This document shows, in pieces, positions 37,980-46,676 of a DNA stretch of 50,370 nucleotides. Within the stretch, counting starts at the first letter, position 1. The number at the start of each line of letters is the position of its first letter. The DNA is from Legionella moravica DSM 19234 (lineage in GTDB: Bacteria > Pseudomonadota > Gammaproteobacteria > Legionellales > Legionellaceae), in NCBI RefSeq assembly GCF_000423305.1, contig NZ_AUHS01000027.1, forward strand, positions 1-50,370. The letters are read 5' to 3'. A program made the translations under genes and the position numbers. The notes under the pieces are model-generated. The model did no database searches. It was not told the DNA's origin and saw only the letters and a list, made by a program, of their open reading frames with translations.

Positions 37980-39968
37980 TACCTTCATTAACTGCTCTTT
38001 CAACAACAGATACTCATCCCTAACCTTGGCGGCCTGTTCAAACTCCATGTTCTTGGCGTGCAAGTACATTTTCTTTTCCAGGAGATTAATTTGCTTGACC
38101 AGCTCCTGCTCTGACCAATGCATGTATTCAGGTACTTTTTCTGCCACAGCCGTTTTTCGCTTACCGATATAAGCGCCTTCCATAATATCTTCCACAGACT
38201 TATTAATCCCCATGGGAGTTATGCCATGTTTCAGGTTAAAGGCTTTTTGTTTTTCCCGTCGTCTGTCTGTTTCATCCAGGGCTCTTTGCATGGAACCAGT
38301 GATTTTATCTGCATAAAGAATCGCCCTTCCTTTTACATTTCGTGCAGCACGACCTATGGTTTGAATTAAAGAACGATCCGAACGCAAAAATCCTTCCTTA
38401 TCGGCATCAAGGATGGCCACTAATGCAACCTCCGGCATATCAAGACCTTCACGCAGTAAATTAATCCCTACAAGGACATCAAATTCGCCCAAACGTAAAT
38501 CACGGATGATTTCAACCCGCTCTACTGTATCTACATCGGAGTGCAAATAGCGCACTTTAATTCCATGTTCCGTTAAATAATCCGTTAAATCTTCTGCCAT
38601 TCTTTTAGTTAAAGTAGTCACCAGGACACGCCCCCCCTCCCTGATGACCTGACGCGTTTCAGACATTAAATCGTCGACCTGAGTTCGTACTGGTCTGATT
38701 TCCACTTCCGGATCAATCAATCCGGTGGGACGAACTACCTGCTCGGCAATATTGGACGAATGTTCCTGCTCATAAGGCCCTGGTGTTGCAGAAATATAAA
38801 TGGTTTGCGGTGAACGATCTTCAAATTCTTCAAAGCGTAAAGGACGATTGTCCAAGGCTGAGGGCAAGCGAAATCCATAATTGACCAAGGTTTCCTTACG
38901 AGACCTGTCTCCTTTATACATCCCGCCAACTTGAGGGACAGTCACATGTGACTCATCAATGATCAATAAGGCCTCAGGCGGCAAATAATCAAACAAGGTT
39001 GGCGGTGCTTCACCGGGTTGACGTCCAGACAAATAACGAGAGTAATTTTCAATACCCGAGCAATACCCAAGCTCCAGCATCATTTCAATATCAAAACAGG
39101 TTCGTTGTTCCAGACGCTGGGCTTCAACCAGCTTGTTTTGTGAATTAAATTCAGCAAGACGATGCTGCAACTCATCTTTTACTAACTCAACGGTTTCCAA
39201 TATGCGTTCACGTGGAGTGACGTAGTGGGTTTTAGGGAAAATGGTGACGCGCGGCAAACGTTGCAGGATTTCACCGGTTAACGGATCAAAACTGGCAATA
39301 TTTTCTATCTCGTCATCAAATAATTCGACTCTGATCGCGTCTTTTTCTGAATCAGCTGGAAAAATATCAACAACATCCCCATGCACCCGGAACTGACCTC
39401 TCTCCAGAGTTAAGGTATTTCGAGTGTATTGCATTTCAGCAAGGCGTTTTAAAATTTTACGCTGCCCGCATTGTTCTCCACGGGAAAGATGTAATACCAT
39501 ACGTAAATAGGAATCGGGATCACCCAAACCATAGATTGCAGAAACTGTAGCTACGATTATGGCATCCTTACGCTCGATTAAGGCTTTGGTTGCTGACAAT
39601 CGCATCTGCTCGATGTGTTCATTGATGGATGAGTCTTTTTCTATAAAAGTATCGGAAGCAGGGACATAAGCTTCTGGCTGATAATAATCGTAGTAGGATA
39701 CAAAGTATTCCACTGCATTATCAGGGAAAAAAGCTTTAAACTCGCCATAGAGTTGAGCCGCCAGCGTTTTATTCGGCGCCATAATTAACGCGGGTCTTCT
39801 CATGGCCTGAATGACATGGGCTATAGTAAAGGTTTTACCCGAGCCGGTTACGCCTAAAAGTGTTTGTTTGGCCAAACCTGATTCCAGGCCATCAATTAAC
39901 GAGGCAATTGCAGTAGGTTGATCACCGGCTGGTTGGTAATTTGAATAAATTTTAAATAAGTCTTTCAT
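37977..39968 (-). CDS. uvrB: Excinuclease ABC subunit UvrB
   Basis: This 663-aa helicase-like subunit of nucleotide excision repair verifies DNA damage and hands it to UvrC. It has Walker A GVTGSGKT near residue 40, the beta-hairpin region [13 protein letters not shown], the DEAD-like box [22 protein letters not shown] of motif V, and motif [13 protein letters not shown]-terminal UVR domain ends [23 protein letters not shown]. It is full length. It is convergent with the 6S-like RNA and divergent from aspartate aminotransferase. Confidence 0.98.
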   Translation of the reverse strand: MKDLFKIYSNYQPAGDQPTAIASLIDGLESGLAKQTLLGVTGSGKTFTIAHVIQAMRRPALIMAPNKTLAAQLYGEFKAFFPDNAVEYFVSYYDYYQPEAYVPASDTFIEKDSSINEHIEQMRLSATKALIERKDAIIVATVSAIYGLGDPDSYLRMVLHLSRGEQCGQRKILKRLAEMQYTRNTLTLERGQFRVHGDVVDIFPADSEKDAIRVELFDDEIENIASFDPLTGEILQRLPRVTIFPKTHYVTPRERILETVELVKDELQHRLAEFNSQNKLVEAQRLEQRTCFDIEMMLELGYCSGIENYSRYLSGRQPGEAPPTLFDYLPPEALLIIDESHVTVPQVGGMYKGDRSRKETLVNYGFRLPSALDNRPLRFEEFEDRSPQTIYISATPGPYEQEHSSNIAEQVVRPTGLIDPEVEIRPVRTQVDDLMSETRQVIREGGRVLVTTLTKRMAEDLTDYLTEHGIKVRYLHSDVDTVERVEIIRDLRLGEFDVLVGINLLREGLDMPEVALVAILDADKEGFLRSDRSLIQTIGRAARNVKGRAILYADKITGSMQRALDETDRRREKQKAFNLKHGITPMGINKSVEDIMEGAYIGKRKTAVAEKVPEYMHWSEQELVKQINLLEKKMYLHAKNMEFEQAAKVRDEYLLLKEQLMKV

Positions 39969-40014
39969 ATTCTATATTATATGCTAGGACACTGATAATT
40001 CACAGGAGTAACAG

Positions 40015-41196
40015 ATGGATATCGCATTGGCGAAGCGTGTACAAAAAGTAAAACCCTCACCTACTCTGGCGGTAGCTGCAAAAGCAGCTCAGATGAAGGC
40101 ACAAGGCCTTGATATCATCGGTCTTGGAACAGGGGAGCCAGACTTTGACACGCCACAACACATTAAACTTGCCGCCATTGCAGCCATTGAAGCGGGGTAC
40201 ACCAAATATACTGCGGTAGACGGGATTCCTGAATTAAAAGAAGCAATTCAGAATAAATTCCAGCGCGACAATGGTCTGAATTATCAGATGAATCAAATTT
40301 TAGTTTCCGTTGGCGGAAAGCAAAGTTGCTATAATTTATGCCAGGCATTCCTCAACGCAGGTGACGAAGTCATTATTCCCGCACCTTATTGGGTTTCATA
40401 TCCGGATATGGTTCTATTGGCTGAAGCAGTGCCGGTCATTATTTCAACCACTCCGGAACAACGGTATAAAATCAATGCACAGCAGTTAGAACAAGCCATT
40501 ACACCTAAAACCAAAATGATATTCCTGAACAGCCCCTCCAATCCCTCAGGAGTAGCCTATACATTGGATGAGTTAAAAGCTTTGGGCGCTGTATTGAAAA
40601 AACACCCCAATATTCTTATTGCTACCGACGACATGTACGAACACATCATCTGGAGCCAACCCTTCGCCAACATACTGAATGCCTGTCCCGAGTTATACGA
40701 CAGAACCATAGTACTGAACGGTGTTTCCAAAGCGTATGCCATGACCGGATGGCGCATTGGGTATGCAGCAGGTCCAGCGCCTTTAATCAATGCCATGAAA
40801 ACCGTGCAATCCCAATCCACATCCAACCCCTGCTCCATAGCTCAAAGAGCAGCAGTAGCGGCTTTAAATGGCAGTAACGACAGTGTCAACGAAATGGTGA
40901 ATGCATTTCATCAACGACATGACTATGTAGCAGATCGATTACACAGCATCGAAGGCATTAATGTCATCCCGGCTGACGGCACCTTTTACATCTTCCCAAG
41001 TGTTCAGGCCATCATCGAGAAACGCGGCTACGCCAACGACATCGAATTTTCCGAAAAATTATTAAATGAAGTTGGAGTCGCTCTGGTACCCGGATCCGCA
41101 TTCGGAACCGAAGGCTGCATCCGCATCTCATTCGCCACTGGAATAGATACATTGAAAGACGCATTAAACCGTTTACAGCGTTTTTGCAGCGAATAA
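40015..41196 (+). CDS. aspB: Pyridoxal-phosphate aspartate aminotransferase
   Basis: This 393-aa class I aminotransferase has GLGTGEPDFDTP near residue 36, the substrate/PLP segment NSPSNPSGVAY near 172, and the Schiff-base lysine in NGVSKAYAMTGWRIGY near 239. The sequence is of the type Ib (AspB, Bacillus/Thermus) group rather than E. coli AspC. It transfers the amino group of aspartate to 2-oxoglutarate. The ribosome-binding site CAGGAG lies 7 nt before the ATG. A tRNA gene follows 63 bp downstream. Confidence 0.94.
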   Translation: MDIALAKRVQKVKPSPTLAVAAKAAQMKAQGLDIIGLGTGEPDFDTPQHIKLAAIAAIEAGYTKYTAVDGIPELKEAIQNKFQRDNGLNYQMNQILVSVGGKQSCYNLCQAFLNAGDEVIIPAPYWVSYPDMVLLAEAVPVIISTTPEQRYKINAQQLEQAITPKTKMIFLNSPSNPSGVAYTLDELKALGAVLKKHPNILIATDDMYEHIIWSQPFANILNACPELYDRTIVLNGVSKAYAMTGWRIGYAAGPAPLINAMKTVQSQSTSNPCSIAQRAAVAALNGSNDSVNEMVNAFHQRHDYVADRLHSIEGINVIPADGTFYIFPSVQAIIEKRGYANDIEFSEKLLNEVGVALVPGSAFGTEGCIRISFATGIDTLKDALNRLQRFCSE

Positions 41197-41219
41197 TAAA
41201 AAATAAATTAAAAATATAC

Positions 41220-41248
41220 TTGACCATTAAGCGGAATCGTTTTAAGAT
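41220..41248 (+). promoter_or_regulatory. Promoter of tRNA-Asn
   Basis: TTGACC (41220-41225) and TAAGAT (41243-41248) are separated by 17 bp and end 11 bp before the tRNA 5' end. Confidence 0.65.
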
Positions 41249-41259
41249 TTCGCCTCAAT

Positions 41260-41335
41260 TCCCCGGTAGCTCAGTCGGTAGAGCGGATGACTGTTAATCA
41301 TTAGGTCGGCGGTTCGAGCCCGTCCCGGGGAGCCA
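41260..41335 (+). tRNA. tRNA-Asn (anticodon GTT)
   Basis: The 76-nt sequence folds as a standard cloverleaf. The acceptor TCCCCGG (41260-41266) pairs with CCGGGGA (41325-41331), followed by G and an encoded CCA (41333-41335). The anticodon GTT is at 41293-41295 in the loop ACTGTTAAT, and the T-arm contains GTTCGAG. It is the integration site of the adjacent mobile element: the stop codon of the serine recombinase on the other strand lies at the anticodon (41294-41296). Confidence 0.97.
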
Positions 41336-42805
41336 CTTAGGTCGATGTGGCATATTCAAGAAGACATCAAACGGTTTCCTCGTTGTAAACATTAACTTTC
41401 CTGCGTTCATTTCCAAGTTCGAGAATAAAATTGTAATAATTCGACGTTTTTCCTCTAGTTTCGAACTTTTGAATAAATCATGTGCTTTAGATGCGAATGT
41501 AAATATTGTTGCAAGCGTTTTATTAAAACTATCATCAGCCTCGGATAATCGCTGTACTCTCATATCAAGATTGTGCCTTTCTGCTTGTAGATCAATAATC
41601 ATCTCGTCATAGTCTTCTCTGGAGATGGCTGTGTCTAAAAAGAGCTCTCTTGCTCGTTTAATACGGTTTTGAATTGCTTCGGCTTGTTTTAGCAGCTTGG
41701 TACGCTCTTGGATTTGATGCTCATGTTCTTCGGTAGAGCTCTTTTTAAGTTCTTTATGTAATTCAATTAAAACTGACTCTGGGATTTTCATTCCTTCTAA
41801 GACACTTTCAATCTGAGATAGGATGGCTTTCTCACTTAAATGGTAACAATGAGAGCAATCACCTTTGCTCTTGGTAGGGCTCATATAAACGTATTTTTCT
41901 TTTTTAAGATAAGGGCTATAGCTGCAGGCGCAATACTGACATTTTATGAGTCCTTTCAGTATAAACGGTTTTTCAGTTCGCTTAGACTTCACTTTCCTTT
42001 TACCTGATCGTACTCGCTGGCATTCATCAAATAACTCTTTAGAAATAAGCGTTGGATGAATATGCTTGTATAGTAGACCATTGTATTGCATATAGCCGTA
42101 GTAAAATGGATTTTGAAGAATTTTTTCGACTTGGCTTTTTGATACCTTACAGCCTTTTTTGCTTCTCAAACCTTCCTCAGTGAGCCGCAAACGAATCTCA
42201 TCCATGGAATATAAGCCTGTGGCATACTCTTCAAACATCTTTTTAATAAAATCACCTCGGACGGGATCTATCGTTACCTCAACCTTTTCCTTTTTCTTAT
42301 CAACACGCTTGCTGTTAAGGTAGCCTAATGGTGAATCACCCAGAATAGTTCCTTCATCTAATTTTTTGCGGGCACTGCGCTTCACGTTATCTGAAATCTT
42401 ATTGCGGTAATCATTAGCAAGCAGCACATCCAGGTTTTTTCTAAATTTTTCAGAGCTATCCATGTCTCGATGCTCAATAAATTCATTTTTAATGTAATGA
42501 ATTTCAATGCGATCTTGTTTGATTAAACGCTGCAATTCAATGTACTGTTCATCAAAATCACGCTGTAGCCGATCAACACAATAACAAAGCACAACAATTT
42601 TATCTTTCTGCGCCTTTACGTAACTAACCATCTTTGAGAATTCTGGCCTACCTATTGCAGTAGAACTTTCTACAACTCGAAATTGCTCCACGACAGTAAA
42701 ATTTTTATCAATTGCATACTTAAAGCAGCTTTGAATTTGTGCATCTAATGAGTGTCCGTCCTCTTGATCTTTAGAGGATACTCTTGCAAATATTACAGCT
42801 TTCAT
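41294..42805 (-). CDS. Large serine recombinase (resolvase/invertase family)
   Basis: This 503-aa site-specific recombinase has an N-terminal resolvase domain with FARVSSKDQ (catalytic Ser10), GRPEFSKMV and LCYCVDRLQRD. It is followed by a recombinase domain (about 160-260, with ILQNPFYYGYMQYNG), a zinc ribbon (GLIKCQYCACSY and, further on, CSHCYHL) and a coiled coil at about 350-430, the layout of phage-type integrases. The last codons (GTGSNRRPND and stop) are the complement of the tRNA-Asn 3' half, so the reading frame is completed by the target gene. That is common for tyrosine integrases but unusual for this family. An AAGG ribosome-binding site lies 9 nt before the ATG. Confidence 0.93.
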   Translation of the reverse strand: MKAVIFARVSSKDQEDGHSLDAQIQSCFKYAIDKNFTVVEQFRVVESSTAIGRPEFSKMVSYVKAQKDKIVVLCYCVDRLQRDFDEQYIELQRLIKQDRIEIHYIKNEFIEHRDMDSSEKFRKNLDVLLANDYRNKISDNVKRSARKKLDEGTILGDSPLGYLNSKRVDKKKEKVEVTIDPVRGDFIKKMFEEYATGLYSMDEIRLRLTEEGLRSKKGCKVSKSQVEKILQNPFYYGYMQYNGLLYKHIHPTLISKELFDECQRVRSGKRKVKSKRTEKPFILKGLIKCQYCACSYSPYLKKEKYVYMSPTKSKGDCSHCYHLSEKAILSQIESVLEGMKIPESVLIELHKELKKSSTEEHEHQIQERTKLLKQAEAIQNRIKRARELFLDTAISREDYDEMIIDLQAERHNLDMRVQRLSEADDSFNKTLATIFTFASKAHDLFKSSKLEEKRRIITILFSNLEMNAGKLMFTTRKPFDVFLNMPHRPKWLPGTGSNRRPND

Positions 42806-42839
42806 TCTTCATTACCTTTTTCAATAGTCAGCCAAATCA

Positions 42840-43880
42840 TTATTCCAACTCAAACGCTTTTAGAATACCCGCACGTTCATGTTCGGGACTTGTTCCATAG
42901 GTCGAAATAATAACACCCTGGTCTTTTTCCTGTCCTAGATTTTGTGCCAAATTAGATAGTAACAAGGGAGCTTTTACACTGTGTATCATTTTTCTGGTGA
43001 TAGCATGGCGAAATGTATGCGGTTTATGATAAGGCAATTGATTTGCATTAAATGCTCGCCTAAATATTGATCTGATAACTGGCTGCGAGCGAATAAATCC
43101 TTTTTCTAAAATCAAACATGGCAACCCCTCTGTTGTGAAGCTGGATACCATCTTAGGGAAGAGTGGGCACTTATCGGTAAAACCTTGTTCTTTTAGAAAA
43201 GAGACAAAGTGGAGAATATTATTGTATAAATCGGGTATATTGCCAATAAAGAAAGCCGTGATGTTTTTAGCAAACTTTGTATTGACCAGATTGGGGTTTT
43301 GCACAAATGCCCAGGCATCAAAACTTTTAAAATATTTGATAGAGCCAAGACGCGCTGTTTGTAGTGCGCTGATTCTTGGTGCCGTTAGCAGCATTAGGCT
43401 AATCATTGCCTTATTTCTCATTTCTATGGGGGTGCTGGCTGGCATAATGCGGATGGTAGTAATGATTTCTTCAATGGTATAACTCTCTTGAAAATTGGTT
43501 GCTCGTGCTCTGTTGCGATTATTGCGAGTCAAAGTAAAATATTGAGCATCATCATATTGGATATACCTGTCATAACCCTTTTGGCGGCTTAACCACTCAA
43601 AAAATTCTCGCACTTGCGAGGTATAATGTTGCAAATAAGACATTGAAATAGCCTCGCCTGTACGTTTATTCTTTTTATTGGACAAATACTCTTTAAAACC
43701 CACAGCAAGCTTGGTGTTAAATTTCTTGAAATCGATAAACTTTGTATAAACTTCAAACTCGTGAATTGCTTTCACATAGCTATCTACTGTTTTTGGATCA
43801 CGCCCTTTAGCATTTTCTAACATTTCAAAAAATTTGGATTTTATTAACTCGTTTGAGGCGTTGTATTGTATTTTTTTCAC
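42840..43880 (-). CDS. Tyrosine-type site-specific recombinase
   Basis: I start this 346-aa integrase at GTG 43880 because AAGGAG lies 7 nt upstream; the frame opens earlier (43955) but that part overlaps the preceding gene and has no ribosome-binding site. A SAM-like N-terminal core-binding region (about 1-130) precedes the catalytic domain with Arg169 in TAPRISAL, the HxxR box HTFRHA (His288, Arg291), and the likely nucleophile Tyr328 in ISTYGTSPEHER. It is 35 bp upstream of the serine recombinase and overlaps nothing else after the start correction. Which of the two enzymes performs tRNA integration is not settled. Confidence 0.88.
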   Translation of the reverse strand: MKKIQYNASNELIKSKFFEMLENAKGRDPKTVDSYVKAIHEFEVYTKFIDFKKFNTKLAVGFKEYLSNKKNKRTGEAISMSYLQHYTSQVREFFEWLSRQKGYDRYIQYDDAQYFTLTRNNRNRARATNFQESYTIEEIITTIRIMPASTPIEMRNKAMISLMLLTAPRISALQTARLGSIKYFKSFDAWAFVQNPNLVNTKFAKNITAFFIGNIPDLYNNILHFVSFLKEQGFTDKCPLFPKMVSSFTTEGLPCLILEKGFIRSQPVIRSIFRRAFNANQLPYHKPHTFRHAITRKMIHSVKAPLLLSNLAQNLGQEKDQGVIISTYGTSPEHERAGILKAFELE

Positions 43881-43920
43881 CGGTATTCTCCTTAAATTTA
43901 ATATCCATTGTAGAAAGCCG

Positions 43921-44448
43921 CTAAGATGTATCCGGCTCTGTTTTAGATGGCTCATTTAGACCATCATTTTGTGAGCTATTTAAGTGAGTCTTGCAGGCGC
44001 TAGATAGCGGATTACATATTGTCGTTACCTCTGCCTCTTGGGTAATGAAGGTTTCCTCCAACTGCAAGCGTTCTTTTTGCTTATAAAAACGTCTTATTGT
44101 TGCTTTACAAAACTGACAAGCACCAACAGCTTGAAAGCTGCCGTTTTTATTTCTATATAGCGAAATCGTATTATCAAGAGGACAAACTATTTCCTGACAT
44201 CTCAGGCATTTGAATTGATTGAAAGCAAGTTGTTGTTTGTGCTTTGCATTTCTGTTTTCCAGAAATTCTTTTATTACTTGACCATAAATGACGATTGGCT
44301 TTTTGGTGATGGCTTCCAGTTCGCCAGATTTCACCCACCCCCTTACCGTTTGCGGATGCAATTTTTTATCTGCGAACAAAGCGCAGATTTGCTCGATTGT
44401 GTAGGAGCGATATTGTTTAATCAGTCGAGGGTTGTAATATTTGAACAT
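43921..44448 (-). CDS. Helix-turn-helix and zinc-ribbon protein of the recombination operon
   Basis: This 175-aa protein has an N-terminal MerR/excisionase-like HTH (YTIEQICALFADKKLHPQTV, then RGWVKSGEL), followed by a four-cysteine zinc ribbon (CLRCQEIVCP and, later, GACQFCKATIRR). The C-terminal 40 residues are polar and disordered. Similar small HTH proteins precede tyrosine recombinases in other elements and may act as directionality factors or regulators. The SpoVG-like gene upstream overlaps its start. Confidence 0.75.
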   Translation of the reverse strand: MFKYYNPRLIKQYRSYTIEQICALFADKKLHPQTVRGWVKSGELEAITKKPIVIYGQVIKEFLENRNAKHKQQLAFNQFKCLRCQEIVCPLDNTISLYRNKNGSFQAVGACQFCKATIRRFYKQKERLQLEETFITQEAEVTTICNPLSSACKTHLNSSQNDGLNEPSKTEPDTS

Positions 44449-44719
44449 GATGATTTGCCTTCTTCATTACATTTTTTAGTTTGCAAAAAATAGCTTCTTC
44501 AATTTCTTGGCTGGTCTTTTTATTGATGGGGTAACACAGAGTATGTTTGCCTTTACTTGGATAAGTTAAGCGGAAACCGCCCCCGCCTAATTTACGGTGA
44601 ATAGCAACGCTGGAAATATAAAAGCTGTCCTCAATAACGAAGCTTGCAAATGCGATTAAACCGTTTTGAGGCTTGATAAAATCAATCTGCACTTCTGATA
44701 TTTTCATTTTTTGGCTCAT
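44417..44719 (-). CDS. SpoVG-family protein
   Basis: About 100 aa from the ATG at 44719 (MSQKMKISEVQ); the ATG at 44707 (MKISEVQIDF) is an equally good start. The sequence follows the SpoVG pattern: MKISEV, IAFASFVIEDSFYI, GFRLTYPSK, and YPINKKTSQEIEEAI. SpoVG proteins are small site-specific DNA/RNA-binding regulators best known in Firmicutes and spirochaetes. In this setting it probably regulates the element. It overlaps the small 59-aa gene upstream and the HTH gene downstream. Confidence 0.8.
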   Translation of the reverse strand: MSQKMKISEVQIDFIKPQNGLIAFASFVIEDSFYISSVAIHRKLGGGGFRLTYPSKGKHTLCYPINKKTSQEIEEAIFCKLKNVMKKANHHVQILQPSTD

Positions 44720-44861
44720 TACATTGGTTGATCTGAGCCACTCTTGCTTCAACCTCTTCTAAAATCTTAAAGAAGCTCATCAGATTACCTGCAGCAGACT
44801 TTGCTTCTTCTGCTGAGATATCCTCATAAAGCTCTTTAATTGAATTGGTCAAATTTGACAT
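44682..44861 (-). CDS. Small 59-aa helical protein upstream of the SpoVG-like gene
   Basis: The frame opens at ATG 44861 and ends at TGA 44684-44682. The product (SNLTNSIKELYEDISAEEAK near the start, FFKILEEVEARVAQINQC in the middle) is acidic and predicted all-helical. It overlaps the SpoVG-like gene by 38 bp in another frame and lies directly downstream of the palindromic operator region. It has no clear ribosome-binding site. It is too short to assign a function. Confidence 0.5.
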   Translation of the reverse strand: MSNLTNSIKELYEDISAEEAKSAAGNLMSFFKILEEVEARVAQINQCNEPKNENIRSAD

Positions 44862-44927
44862 GGCTCATACAAGTTTTAACGATATAAGCACACGATAACG
44901 GATTTTTTGATTAAAATATAAACAACA

Positions 44928-44963
44928 TCTAGAGATGATCGATCACCTCTAGAGACGATCAAT
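44928..44963. promoter_or_regulatory. Tandem CTAGAG operator-like repeats
   Basis: Two direct copies of TCTAGAGAYGATC (44928-44940 and 44948-44960) lie 20 bp apart. The second is also part of an imperfect 20-bp palindrome centred on CTCTAGAG and bounded by GATC on each side. They lie between abiEii and the 59-aa/SpoVG/HTH/recombinase operon, upstream of that operon, as expected for repressor binding sites. Confidence 0.5.
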
Positions 44964-44967
44964 TTCT

Positions 44968-45816
44968 TTAGCGAGGTAATTGATGAATAAAGGTGTCTTT
45001 AATCGTTTCCACCGCATCAGTTAGGCTCCATTCTTCTCTTTCTGTAGTTTTCCCTTGTAGTTCTAAGGTGCGAGAATGGTTGTTTTTCAATCTAGGTGCA
45101 AGCAGCGGTTCAATATCATCAAGAAATGTTGCATCTTGTAATTTTAAATTTAAATTGTTCATGAATAGTTTCTTTGTTATTGCTTTATTGCTGCGTGCCA
45201 TATATTCAGAGAAAACATCAACTGTTTTTGTAACATCAAATTCTTTTTCTTTGATGGCCAACCACAAATCGAATGCATCACGTCCTTTCTTGCGCTCATA
45301 TAAAGCACGCAATTTAGTCGCAAGGAGTTCTTCAAGCTGAAAAGTATTCACTTTTGCTTCTTGAGACAACCAAGGTGACTTAACAGAAAACGGTACTTTG
45401 AGGCGATCTAAAACAGCGAAACTTTCGTGAATATTGATTTCAATTTTAATTTTCTGCTTGATGGACGCAGAACCCTCTGGAGAAAAATAAAAGAGGAGTT
45501 TAAAGCTCTGGCCAGTTTGTCGCGTTTTGGGTTGTCCCAACCATGGTTCTAGGCAATCACGTAATACATCAATGATTTCTTTAATCCCTCCTTTTGCCGT
45601 CCTTACTAAGTCGATATCCTCACTGTAACGTGCTGCGGGCGAGAAAAATAATTTGTGCAACGCGGTGCCACCGCGAAAGGCAAGCTGCTCGGATAAAAAC
45701 GGATTAGAAAAAATCTCAACAATTGCTCGTGATAAAATTAAATCCTGTTCTACTTGCATATCATCAGGCCAAGGCGCAATTTGCCGCCACTGTGTAATAT
45801 AGGCCATAGGAATCAT
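44968..45816 (-). CDS. abiEii: AbiEii toxin, nucleotidyltransferase
   Basis: This 282-aa toxin of the type IV AbiE system has the DNA-polymerase-beta-like nucleotidyltransferase signature GGTALHK at 49-55 with SEDIDLV at 65-71 (Asp67, Asp69), a third acidic residue in KIEINI (Glu126), and the family motif KLRALYERKKGRDAFDLW around 168-185. AbiEii-type enzymes transfer nucleotides to cellular targets such as tRNA and stop growth, giving abortive infection. The start overlaps the antitoxin stop by 4 bp, with GGAGG upstream. Confidence 0.93.
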   Translation of the reverse strand: MIPMAYITQWRQIAPWPDDMQVEQDLILSRAIVEIFSNPFLSEQLAFRGGTALHKLFFSPAARYSEDIDLVRTAKGGIKEIIDVLRDCLEPWLGQPKTRQTGQSFKLLFYFSPEGSASIKQKIKIEINIHESFAVLDRLKVPFSVKSPWLSQEAKVNTFQLEELLATKLRALYERKKGRDAFDLWLAIKEKEFDVTKTVDVFSEYMARSNKAITKKLFMNNLNLKLQDATFLDDIEPLLAPRLKNNHSRTLELQGKTTEREEWSLTDAVETIKDTFIHQLPR

Positions 45817-46598
45817 TCATCAACCTCCAAATGTGTATTTACAATCACATGCCATTTCTTATTTCGCTCAATAGGCTCATAGGGCCCATGGGGTGATAAT
45901 CGTACCCAATGCAATGTTTTGCCATCAAGCTTACTTAGCAACGCCTGAGTGAGCGTTTCACCCCCCAAATAATCAAGTAACCACCCTAATCGTTGTAGAC
46001 CGAATGATTTCATATGGTATTGTGTCAAATCGGCTAATTTTTCCTTGTCTAACGATTCAATCAACTCAGAAAGAACAGTTGCTGCGTTATTTATCCCTGC
46101 AGCATGTTCAGGGCTGCTGACAAGATCAAATGCCAACAACTCTGGGCTTGCAACCTGTATGGTTCCTGCTAACGTATTAAATTGCCGTGTGATTTGAGTA
46201 TCGATTTGTTTTTTAGCAATAAACTCAATATGTATTCGACCACAATGAATCGGAGGGCGGTTTTTGAGGGTCACGACCTGGAATCGTTGAGGCTTTTGAT
46301 GTGCCGCACCATAAAATTGAGCGGCACTCAAGAAGCCAACATAATAGGGTAATCTCCAATAGCGCATTAAATCTGAAATAAACATCTCGGCTGGCAAACA
46401 TTCATAGGCTTGATATTCAGGAGGGACAATCAAGTAAAACCCTCTAGCAGGGCTCACAAGCCATTTATCCTTTTTAAGACGATATAATGCATTAAGACAA
46501 GAGATTTTTTTCAATCCAAGCGCATTTTCTGCCTCTGCAATAGTGAAAGAGAAGCGCCCTTGTGCCCGTAATTCATTGATAAAATTTAATGCCTTCAT
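45813..46598 (-). CDS. abiEi: AbiEi antitoxin, winged-helix transcriptional repressor
   Basis: This 261-aa protein begins with a winged-helix DNA-binding domain (FTIAEAENALGL, then NALYRLKKDKWLVSPARGFY) and continues with the AbiEi C-terminal domain, which is needed to counter the toxin (GFLSAAQFYGAAH, ASPELLAFDL). AbiEi does not bind the toxin but represses the operon by binding inverted repeats in its promoter, and such repeats exist at 46608-46666. An AGGA ribosome-binding site precedes the ATG. Confidence 0.92.
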   Translation of the reverse strand: MKALNFINELRAQGRFSFTIAEAENALGLKKISCLNALYRLKKDKWLVSPARGFYLIVPPEYQAYECLPAEMFISDLMRYWRLPYYVGFLSAAQFYGAAHQKPQRFQVVTLKNRPPIHCGRIHIEFIAKKQIDTQITRQFNTLAGTIQVASPELLAFDLVSSPEHAAGINNAATVLSELIESLDKEKLADLTQYHMKSFGLQRLGWLLDYLGGETLTQALLSKLDGKTLHWVRLSPHGPYEPIERNKKWHVIVNTHLEVDE

Positions 46599-46607
46599 CG
46601 AGAATTC

Positions 46608-46666
46608 CTGTGTTTATACTCTTATAATATATCATATTTCGTTATATTGCAGGAGTAAAAACACAG
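46608..46666. promoter_or_regulatory. Long inverted repeat at the abiE promoter (AbiEi operator)
   Basis: CTGTGTTTATACTC (46608-46621) and GAGTAAAAACACAG (46653-46666) are inverted, 13 of 14 bases matching, with a 31-bp AT-rich spacer that includes the presumed -10 region and a weaker inner repeat. Known AbiEi proteins bind a pair of such repeats cooperatively to repress their own operon. Confidence 0.7.
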
Positions 46667-46676
46667 ATTTTTGTTC

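Noticed and set aside
41197..41259. Terminator after the aspartate aminotransferase gene
   Set aside because: The GCGGAAT/ATTTCGC pairing is imperfect, has no T-tract, and overlaps the tRNA promoter.
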